This document shows, in pieces, positions 1 through 8,300 of a DNA stretch of 64,000 nt. A model generated the notes under the pieces. The model did not search any database. It saw nothing but the letters and a program-made list of their open reading frames with translations, and was not told the DNA's origin. The DNA is from Lachnospiraceae bacterium (GTDB lineage Bacteria > Bacillota > Clostridia > Lachnospirales > Lachnospiraceae): assembly GCA_014804755.1 (NCBI GenBank), contig JAAUZE010000005.1, positions 62,001 to 126,000 on the forward strand. Reading direction: 5' to 3'. Each line of letters starts with the position of its first letter. The stretch's first letter is position 1. The translations under genes were made by a program, and so were the position numbers.

Positions 1-1139
1 TCCTCATTTTTCAAAAGTCCGTCCGCATGGATGCCGGCCCGCGTCACATTAAAATTCTTTCCGACAAAGGGCGTGCGCGGCGGAATGTGATAACCGATTT
101 CCTTTTCATAATATTCCGCCAGCTCCGTGATCACGGTCGTATCCATCCCGTTTAAGTCGCCCCGAAGCTGCGCATATTCGAAAACCATTGCCTCAAGCGG
201 CGTATTTCCCGTTCTCTCCCCGATACCGAACAGCGAAGTATTGATTCCCGAACAGCCATAGAGCCATGCCGTCGTCGAGTTCACAACCGCCTTGTAAAAA
301 TCGTTATGCCCGTGCCATTCAATCAGCTCATGCGGCACGCCCGCATGCGTATAAAGCGCATAAATGATTCCCTGCACGCTGCGCGGGATGACCGCGCCCG
401 GATAATTCACGCCATAGCCCATCGTGTCACAGGCGCGCACCTTGATCGGAATATGATATTCCTCCATCAGCTTCATCAATTCTAAGCAGAACGGTACGAC
501 ATAGCCGTATATATCCGCCCGCGTAATGTCCTCCAAATGGCACCTGGGGCTGATTCCCTCCTCCAGACAGGCTTTTACGATACTTAAATAATGGTCCATT
601 GCCTGTCTGCGGTTCATCTTCAATTTTAAGAAAATATGATAATCCGAGCAGCTTACCAAAATGCCCGTCTCCTTCATACCAAGTTCCTTGACAAGCTTAA
701 AATCCTCCTTGCTCGCACGAATCCAGCTCGTCACTTCCGGAAACTGATACCCCCGCTCCATACATTTGTATACCGCATCGCGGTCTTTCTTACTATATAA
801 AAAGAATTCACTGGCGCGGATCATACCGTTTTCTCCGCCCAGCTTGTGCAGATAATCATAAATCGTCACGATCTGCTCCGTTGTATAGGGCGCTCTTGAC
901 TGCTGACCGTCGCGGAATGTCGTGTCCGTGATCCAAATATCCCTCGGCATATTGTGCGGCACAATCCTGTCATTAAACGGGATCTTCGGCACTTCGGAGT
1001 ACGGAAACATGTTTCGGAACACATTCGGCTTTTCCACATCATCCAAATAATAAATATGCTCCTCGATCTGCAGCAGATTATTATGACTGTTCATGCTGAC
1101 CGGTCTGTTTTCAAACATTTGCTCTTTGCTCATCTGCAT
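1..1139 (-). CDS. Isopropylmalate/homocitrate synthase-family enzyme, probably Re-citrate synthase (3' end off window)
   Basis: The minus strand translates without a stop from an ATG at 1139 to the window edge, so about 379 residues are visible and the C-terminus is missing. The start follows AGGAG with a 7-nt gap. The N-terminal catalytic motif DTTFRDGQQS (about residue 70), an HLEDITRAD segment and an EWHGHNDF metal-binding segment mark the HMG-CoA-lyase-like TIM-barrel family of Claisen condensing enzymes. The pattern (IRASEFFLYS, SCSDYHIF, GERTGNTPLE) is the one I recall for clostridial Re-citrate synthase, which makes citrate from oxaloacetate and acetyl-CoA in anaerobes lacking the usual enzyme. 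That assignment within the family is inference; 2-isopropylmalate or homocitrate synthase remains possible. It stands alone behind its own promoter-operator. Confidence 0.85.
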   Translation of the reverse strand, partial: MQMSKEQMFENRPVSMNSHNNLLQIEEHIYYLDDVEKPNVFRNMFPYSEVPKIPFNDRIVPHNMPRDIWITDTTFRDGQQSRAPYTTEQIVTIYDYLHKLGGENGMIRASEFFLYSKKDRDAVYKCMERGYQFPEVTSWIRASKEDFKLVKELGMKETGILVSCSDYHIFLKLKMNRRQAMDHYLSIVKACLEEGISPRCHLEDITRADIYGYVVPFCLELMKLMEEYHIPIKVRACDTMGYGVNYPGAVIPRSVQGIIYALYTHAGVPHELIEWHGHNDFYKAVVNSTTAWLYGCSGINTSLFGIGERTGNTPLEAMVFEYAQLRGDLNGMDTTVITELAEYYEKEIGYHIPPRTPFVGKNFNVTRAGIHADGLLKNE

Positions 1140-1217
1140 TTCCTTTCTCCTTCCGGTGTTTACTGAAAAAGAATGATCTTCATCCTTTACGACATCCCGA
1201 CGCAGCGCCGGACAACG

Positions 1218-1251
1218 GTATAATTGTATACAATTATACTTTGCTTGTCAA
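1218..1251 (-). promoter_or_regulatory. Promoter with overlapping 22-bp palindromic operator for the synthase gene
   Basis: On the minus strand TTGACA (1246-1251) and TACAAT (1223-1228) are separated by exactly 17 nt. A perfect 22-bp palindrome (1218-1239, half-site GTATAATTGTA) covers the -10 and most of the spacer. Its centre, TTGTATACAA, fits the loose GT-N-AC pattern of GntR-family operators. It also overlaps the stop codon of the subtilisin gene at 1234. A repressor site is inferred; its protein is not in the window. Confidence 0.75.
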
Positions 1252-2154
1252 TAATTTTTCCATATTCAGCATACCATAGCCCTGTTTCGCATAATTTTCA
1301 TGTAAATCCGTTGTACTAAGCTGTAATTTTCTTTTTGCCATATAAGCGCTCATATACGGCTGCTGCTCCATCAGAAGCGCCGCCGCTCCCGCCACAATCG
1401 GCACGGACATGGAGGTTCCCGTTTTTGCCGTGTAGCCCCATCCTCCGCCGCGTACACGCGTCATGCGATGCGCGCAGGAATAAATCTCCGTTCCGGGCGC
1501 GACCAGATCCGGTTTTCTGATCTCCCATCCATGCCTGCCGCGGCCCGAACGCATTTCACACGAATGGCCTTGTTTGTCCTTATAGCCGAAGTCATGGCAT
1601 CCGACGGTCAATACGCGGGAACTTAAGGCAATCTGAGAGATTGTGCCATATGCAGGCCCCCCGTTTCCTGCCGCGGTCACAACAAGAATCCCCTTTTCAC
1701 TGACATATTCCAACATCTGTGACATTTCCAAAAGCATCCGTTCATCCTCTAAGCCGTAAACGGCAAGGGACAGGTTCAGCACATGAATGCGCTGTTTTTC
1801 ATGAAGTCGCATGATCCATTCCAAGGCGTACAGAAGCGCGGTGCTGTCTCCTTCCCCATCCGCATGGAGTATTTTCGCATTCACCAGTTCACAATCGGGC
1901 GCCATGCCCGTGTATCTACCACCTGACATCGCGCCGTTTCCGGCCAATATCCCGTTAATATGCGTTCCGTGTCCGCAATCATCATACGCGCCAATGCGCG
2001 CCTTTTCCGTAAAGTCCCGAAACAGGATATTTCTTCCTTTCAAATCAGGATGCGGGGCAATACCGGAATCCAGCACGGCAATCCGCACACCCTTTCCATA
2101 TAATTGTAACCTGTCCGCACATGTATATCTGATAAGACGTTTTACTCTGTCCAT
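1234..2154 (-). CDS. Subtilisin-like serine peptidase (S8 family), no signal peptide
   Basis: The 306-residue protein carries a complete S8 catalytic triad: D29 in VLDSGIA, H62 in GHGTHINGILAG and S248 in GTSMSVP. The oxyanion Asn lies in the AAGNGGP segment. There is no signal peptide or prodomain, so it resembles intracellular subtilisins (AprX type) and should act in the cytoplasm unless exported unconventionally. The start at 2154 follows AGAGGA. It lies 69 nt downstream of the large LRR gene, but a hairpin terminator sits between them and I see no clear promoter, so readthrough is the likely source of transcript. Possible substrates include misfolded or surplus surface protein, which is speculation. 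Confidence 0.9.
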   Translation of the reverse strand: MDRVKRLIRYTCADRLQLYGKGVRIAVLDSGIAPHPDLKGRNILFRDFTEKARIGAYDDCGHGTHINGILAGNGAMSGGRYTGMAPDCELVNAKILHADGEGDSTALLYALEWIMRLHEKQRIHVLNLSLAVYGLEDERMLLEMSQMLEYVSEKGILVVTAAGNGGPAYGTISQIALSSRVLTVGCHDFGYKDKQGHSCEMRSGRGRHGWEIRKPDLVAPGTEIYSCAHRMTRVRGGGWGYTAKTGTSMSVPIVAGAAALLMEQQPYMSAYMAKRKLQLSTTDLHENYAKQGYGMLNMEKLLTSKV

Positions 2155-2167
2155 GAATTTCCTCTAT

Positions 2168-2206
2168 AAAAAAGGATGCTGTCTATCTTGACAGCACCCG
2201 TTTTTA
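2168..2206 (-). terminator. Rho-independent terminator after the LRR operon
   Basis: A 10-bp stem (2174-2183 with 2190-2199, one G-T pair) with a 6-nt loop is followed on the minus strand by a run of T. It also has a T run on the plus strand. It ends the sortase/LRR transcript just before the subtilisin gene. Confidence 0.8.
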
Positions 2207-2223
2207 TTATCATATGAACCTTA

Positions 2224-5200
2224 TCAGATTTTGCTTTTTTTCCCTTTCCACAGGAACAGCACCATTGCTGCCGCCGTCATTCCCACGCATAAAAACCACT
2301 TCGGATGAATCCCGTCTCCCGTATCGGGCGAGGCATCCAGCTTTCCGTGACTGACCTGCGCTCCCTGTTCGTTCAAAAACGTATAAATCCCGTAATGAGA
2401 AAAATGTCTCGCATAAAACTGCAGACACGGCTGGCCGTTTATCTCCGTCAACTGTGCGGCAATGCTCTCTAACTGTCCGTCTTCATCCATACAGAGCACC
2501 CGCGCGTTCTCCGGTACCATGTCTTCAGGAACCGGCACCGTCAAAAGCAGATTTTTTCTGCCAAGTCCTGTGATGGGAATGCTGCCTTCATCCCTCATGG
2601 AAATATCAAAACCGTACAACAGCAGATTGTCTGCGTTTCCGTACAAGGAACGGTAAACATCCAACATTTCCTGCTTTGCCAGCACATCATCCGCAATGAT
2701 GAGATTATAATTACCCGTGATCACGCTCGTGTCAACCTGCACACAATCGGGCTTTGTCAGCACATTGGAACGCAGACTGACCGAAATATGTCCGTTTGTA
2801 TGCTGCCCTGTGCCGGCTATCGCAGGCGTCGCATTTGCGTTCTCTGACGTCCCTCCGCTGTCCGATGGATTCTCTTTGCTGTCCGTTTGCGGCAGCAAAT
2901 AAGAAAACACATCCTCTCGGATCTGCGTCACAGGATATTCCTTACCGTAGTACTGAATCGTTGTCGGCAGGCTGACCGTCAGGGGATTCGCGCCTGCGCC
3001 CGTATATTTCAGAATGGTCACACCATCATCATTAAAGCAGCAGATCGCACCGCGAAACCCGCTCTGAGACGGGTCTAATACCGTCCCGTCCAGCGCAACA
3101 TTCTCGTCCGGCACCATCGCCACATCCGCTCCGCAAAACGCAAGCCCGCGGTACGCCTCGTTATAAAGCCGCTGTGAAGTCTCCGTCACGCCGACAGACG
3201 GAAGTTCCCCGTCCTGAAAATCCACTGTGACGGATTTTCCCTCCTGCAATGTCCCTGTCGTATCAAATGCGCGGAGCCCGACTTCTTCTACATTGGAACC
3301 GATCTTCACGGTCGTTAAAGGACATCCCGCAAACGCGCGGTCTTCGATTCTCCTTACATTGACTCCTCCGGTCATCGAAGAGAGATTGCGGCAATCCGCA
3401 AACGCTTCCTCACAAATGATCTCCACACTCGGCGGCAGCGATACGGACACGATTCCCGTATGTCCCGAAAAACATCCCTGCGCGATCGAACGCACCCCAT
3501 CCGGAATCTCAATTTTACTGTTAGAACCGCGGTAGGCAAGTAAAATCCCATCCCCCACGATCAAAAACTCATCGCCGCTGCCGTTCATCCAATTTGTCAG
3601 CCACGGCGTATCAGCAAACGCATACGGTTCGATCGTCCGAACCGATGCCGGTATCTCCACCTCATATAAGTCGTCACAGTGATAAAACGCACCGTAACCG
3701 ATCGTCTCAAGACCGTCCGGAAGCGTGACGCTCGTCAGCCCTGTACGCGCAAACGAAAAATCACCGATTTCCGTGATTCCCGAATCAAAGACATATTCTG
3801 TCATATCCGTCTGCTGATAAAACGCCTGATCGACAATCTTATTTCCGTTTACAACCGCATGTTTCGGAAAATAAACTCCTTTTTCCTCCTCCGAATACGG
3901 ACTTTCCAGTATCGGTGCGTTCCTTGCCGTTATCGGCGCTTCCACGGTCGGCACCGTCGTAACCGGCGCAGTCTCCGGAGCTGTCGCTTCCAAAGCCGCA
4001 TTGGGAGCTGCCGCTTCCGGCTCCGCCTCAGAAGACGATGCCTGTGTGATCGCAGCAGCTGTCTCTCCCAAGTTCTCATTGTCCGCATAATAGGAATAAA
4101 AACTGTTACCTGTCTGGTAAACATATTGTCTCGTATTATCAATAAACACGACCGCATCCCCCGATACGATCATTGTTTTTCCCAGTATCCCGTTCTCCGG
4201 TACAAGAGGATTATAATAAGACGGCACGGATACCTGCGGCTGATCCTGCTCGGCATCCGATTCCTGCGCGCCTCCCGTTACGTCCGCTCCTGCTGTCACG
4301 GACGCGCCGCCGGTGATCTCCGCTCCCGCTGTCGTGGCGGGGTTGTTCGTCGGAGTCGTATAGGAATCCGGCTGCACAACGGCATCGCTTAGGATGGACG
4401 CCACAGCGTCCTCATATTCGGCGCGCGCCACCGGTGATAAATCCAATTCCAGAAAATAGGTCTCCGCCGCCGAACCGCTTTCCGTCACGGGCTTAATCTG
4501 GTAGCAGCCGTCAAACGCCGTCGGATGAATCCACGAAACCGTTCCCGGAATCTCCGCATATTGCAAATTACGGCAATCCGAAAAAGCCTTCGCCTCAATC
4601 CGCTTTACGGAATAGGGAACGCTGACTGCCGTGAGCCCGGTACAGCCCGAAAACGAATACGCCGGAATCTCCGAAAGCGCTGCGGAAAGCTGCACATAAG
4701 CAAGCTTATCACAGTCCCAAAACGCATACGAATCAATGCGCGTCACGGTGGACGGCATTTCATATGCCGTCGTCTCACAGCCTCCAAGCATCTCTACCAA
4801 GGTGGTCTCCGCCTCATTGTAGATTACCCCGCCCCGGCAATGATACCTGCTGCTTTTTATATTTACTGTCGATAAATTCGGGCATCCCGCAAAGACACCG
4901 CTGCCCATGTTCACAAGTCCGTCTCCGATCGTGACATCCTTCAGCGAACCGCAGTCCGAAAACACCGCCTGCCCGATGATTCTCACAGAATCCGCAATAT
5001 TGACGCTCTCCAGCATATCGCAGCCGCTGAACGCATGATAACGGATTTCTTCCACACCGTTCGGGATCGTCAGCGTCTTCATTGATAAATTCCCAGAAAA
5101 CGCATCCTCGCCGATCACCCTCACGCCTGCCGGAATCGTCACATCCTCATCATTGCCCGTATATTGGATCAGCGTATCACCGTTCAGCTTATAATCACCG

Positions 5201-5295
5201 ACGGATGCCGAAGCATCCGTCGTCGGAATCTGACTGATAATGACAGCAGTGATCAATAAGAGAATCCCCACTGTTTTTCTAAATCTTCCCGCCAT
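2224..5295 (-). CDS. Sortase-anchored BspA-type leucine-rich-repeat surface protein (1023 aa)
   Basis: A signal peptide (hydrophobic stretch about residues 8-25) is followed by two blocks of LRR_5/BspA-type repeats, at about 30-290 and 480-700, recognisable by recurring AFSGC, AFADC and IPxGV patterns. A Thr/Ala/Pro-rich linker (about 300-470) separates them. A C-terminal domain of about 200 residues is shared with the neighbouring 1553-aa protein. The end carries the motif SPDTG (989-993), then D, a hydrophobic helix and KGKKSKI, the layout of a cell-wall sorting signal. BspA-type LRR proteins usually serve adhesion or ligand binding at the surface; the ligand here is unknown. It lies 13 nt behind the larger LRR gene and shares its operon with a class B sortase. 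Confidence 0.85.
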   Translation of the reverse strand: MAGRFRKTVGILLLITAVIISQIPTTDASASVGDYKLNGDTLIQYTGNDEDVTIPAGVRVIGEDAFSGNLSMKTLTIPNGVEEIRYHAFSGCDMLESVNIADSVRIIGQAVFSDCGSLKDVTIGDGLVNMGSGVFAGCPNLSTVNIKSSRYHCRGGVIYNEAETTLVEMLGGCETTAYEMPSTVTRIDSYAFWDCDKLAYVQLSAALSEIPAYSFSGCTGLTAVSVPYSVKRIEAKAFSDCRNLQYAEIPGTVSWIHPTAFDGCYQIKPVTESGSAAETYFLELDLSPVARAEYEDAVASILSDAVVQPDSYTTPTNNPATTAGAEITGGASVTAGADVTGGAQESDAEQDQPQVSVPSYYNPLVPENGILGKTMIVSGDAVVFIDNTRQYVYQTGNSFYSYYADNENLGETAAAITQASSSEAEPEAAAPNAALEATAPETAPVTTVPTVEAPITARNAPILESPYSEEEKGVYFPKHAVVNGNKIVDQAFYQQTDMTEYVFDSGITEIGDFSFARTGLTSVTLPDGLETIGYGAFYHCDDLYEVEIPASVRTIEPYAFADTPWLTNWMNGSGDEFLIVGDGILLAYRGSNSKIEIPDGVRSIAQGCFSGHTGIVSVSLPPSVEIICEEAFADCRNLSSMTGGVNVRRIEDRAFAGCPLTTVKIGSNVEEVGLRAFDTTGTLQEGKSVTVDFQDGELPSVGVTETSQRLYNEAYRGLAFCGADVAMVPDENVALDGTVLDPSQSGFRGAICCFNDDGVTILKYTGAGANPLTVSLPTTIQYYGKEYPVTQIREDVFSYLLPQTDSKENPSDSGGTSENANATPAIAGTGQHTNGHISVSLRSNVLTKPDCVQVDTSVITGNYNLIIADDVLAKQEMLDVYRSLYGNADNLLLYGFDISMRDEGSIPITGLGRKNLLLTVPVPEDMVPENARVLCMDEDGQLESIAAQLTEINGQPCLQFYARHFSHYGIYTFLNEQGAQVSHGKLDASPDTGDGIHPKWFLCVGMTAAAMVLFLWKGKKSKI

Positions 5296-5308
5296 ATGTA
5301 ATCACCAC

Positions 5309-8300
5309 CTATGCCGCTTTCACATTCGCCTGTTTCTTATCCTTCTTTAGTAAAAGAATGAACGATATGCAGGCAAGTGCAACTGCTAAAAACCACTTTG
5401 GATGAATCATATCTCCGGTCTTCGGTGTCGAATCCGATACGCCGGCCGAAAGATTCGAGGTGTCTACATAAACCGTATAAGGTGAAAAATGTGTTGCCGT
5501 AAACGAAATGCACGGTATACCGTTAATGGTCGTAAATCTTGGTGAAAGCTTATCAAGCACATTTCCGTTTACCACACCTGCCACCTGATTATTACCCGCA
5601 TATAACCGCAGCTCATCAGGAATCGGCATCGTGATGTTCACCGCGAGATTGGACGTATCCGTGATCTTCACGGTTCCCGTCGAATCATAGAGCGAAATAT
5701 CCATCGCAAAATAGCGGAGGTTATCAAGTGTACCGTACTCGTTGATCAGTGCCGCCTCTACTGCCGCGCGCGCCTCTGCGGTATCGGTGATCTTTACGAT
5801 ATAATTATCTGTCGATCCTTCCACTGTCGCAGAAGCAACATCCGTATCAGAAATACCCGGTTTCGTAATATCAACCGTCGTGCCACCCGAATTACCGTTT
5901 CCGTTCGTATTTGACGATATATCCGTGCTGTTGCCGTTATTTCCGTTCGATGAACCCGAACCTGAGGTATAATTGGCAACAATCGTCATGTCATGGGACG
6001 GCATTGTGATTGTCGTGATGGAGGACGTTGCGCTCGTGATATTAAAATCATTCGCAATCGACGTCCAACGGTCAAACCGCTGTCCGCTTGGCGGTGCATC
6101 CGCCGTAATCACAACCGTGGTTCCCGCTAAATAGGTTCCGCTGCCGCTTCCGTTCTGTACGGTCAGCTTATAACGCTGGTTAGAGGTCTGTCCGTTGCTT
6201 GCTCCGGGCGTTCCGGCTCCCGGTGTACCTGCCCCGGGTGTTCCGGCTCCCGGTGTACCCGCTCCGGGCGTTCCGGCTCCCGGTGTGCCGTTCGGTGTCG
6301 GCGTCGGTGTACCATTATTATTGCCGTTATTGCCCGCTCCCGGAGAGGTATTCGGAAGCACACCCGGCGACGTATTCGGGTAGCCCCACTTATAGGTTGC
6401 AATAATAACCAAGTCCGATGTCACGTTCGTAAACGGCTTATCCCATTTATCAAATATGTAACCGTCCGTTCTTCCTGTCGGTGCTTCCGGTTCCTGTGCC
6501 GCACGTCCATGCTCCACATACTGTATGGCAGTCTCTGTACCATCCTCATTCTTTATCGGAATCACCGTTCCGTCATAATCCCAAAACTGTACCCGATATT
6601 TTCTGCCAATCTCTTCAAAGTCATGATCCTTGCGGTTCGCATAACGCTCAACGGTGGAGTTCTTATAAGAACGTAGAGTGACACTTTCGGTATTCTCAAA
6701 CGCATCATCCGCAATATCCACTTCCACTGCCGGAATTGTCACGGACAAATATTTTGTATCAGCAAACGCTTCCTCCCAAATCTTATTCACCGATTCCGGA
6801 AGCAATACCGTCGTTAAACGTTCCGCGCCCTTAAAGCAGCTTTTCGGAATCTGTGTGAGTTTCGTTGCCGTTGTGAAATCTACATTCCTCACGTAAGCAC
6901 AGTTCTCAAACGCACCCTCATTAATCTGCGTAACATTTGGAAGATTCGGATCGGTCGTTGCATTCACGCTCGGTGAGCCGACTGCAGATCCACGTGCAGG
7001 AAGGCATTCGACAATTGTTAAGCCCGTATCATTCTTTTCATAAATAATACCATTATCGCACGGATACTTGCTGTTACCCCCGACGCTCGTCAAATTCCTA
7101 CAGCCCGTAAATGGCGCTGTGCCAACGTCCTCCATTGCCTCACCCAACACAACAAGCCGTAAATTTTCACAGCTTTCAAAAGCGCGATCGGGTAAATACT
7201 TGACAGTACTCATCGTCACCGTTTGAATCCGGTCATTCCCTTTCGCCTCCTGCTCGTACTCGCTGCCTTCCGGATATTCTCTCTGATTCGTACCGGAACC
7301 GATATCGCCATAATATCCGTTAAACAGACCGTCGCTGCTGTAAGTGCCATAATACTTATCATCCGACATATAAGCACTCGCATTAGCGCGATTTGCATTT
7401 GAGTCCATTAAAAATCCCTTGACATCAATGGATTCCACACCCGCAGGAATCACGATGAACCGCACATTATCCAAACATTCCTGCTGTTCCGGAGTTAATA
7501 TGGTATCCTCCGGATTAGCTGTTCCGGTCAGATATGCCTCATACCTGTTTCGAATCTCCTCATCCAACTCATCATAATGAGGATAGCCGACCAACGTCAC
7601 TAAATTCGTATTATTATCCAACAACACCCTTAGATTCGGATGTTCCGGCGTACCCGAAGAATAGCAGACACGCAACCCCTTTATCGCATCCATCCAATTA
7701 TCTTTCGACATCGCCCAGTCAAACGGCGCATATCCTTCTACGATATCCCCGTAGAAAATCAGTTGATCACTACCTGTGGAGAATGCATTCGGTCCGATCT
7801 TAAAATTTTGATAGCCGCCCTTGGGTGTAGAGAATACGACCGTCTGCAATTTATTGCAATTTTCAAAGGCACTCGTCCCGATCCCGTTAATGGAATCGCC
7901 AATATAAACAATCTCCAGCTTCGGATATCCTTCAAACGCACGGTCTGCGATCGACGCAACCGCACCGCCGTCCGCAATCTTTAACACCCTAAGATTATCC
8001 TTAATATCCTCATCGTTAAAGCAGTCCTGCCCGATTCCTGTTACCGTTTTAGAACCAACCGTTGCGGGAATTTCAATCTCACCGCCCTGATTTATCCACT
8101 CTGTTTTATTTAATAGAGTACAATCCGTAAGCACACCATTCGTATCCACGGCAAACCGATAGGTTCCCGTACTGACCTCATACTGGTCTACTCCGTTTCC
8201 GTCCTTAAACACATAAGTAATTCCCGCCGCCCATGAGCATTCGCGCGGACTTGCAATCTGCCGTCTGCCATTGAGCTCCGGCCCACGAATATAAAATTCT

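Noticed and set aside
3679..4392. A 237-residue Arg-rich plus-strand frame
   Set aside because: It lies wholly inside the 1023-aa LRR gene and has the composition of a shadow frame.
6201..6290. Three 30-bp repeats resembling a short CRISPR array
   Set aside because: The units are contiguous with no spacers and lie in frame inside a surface-protein gene.
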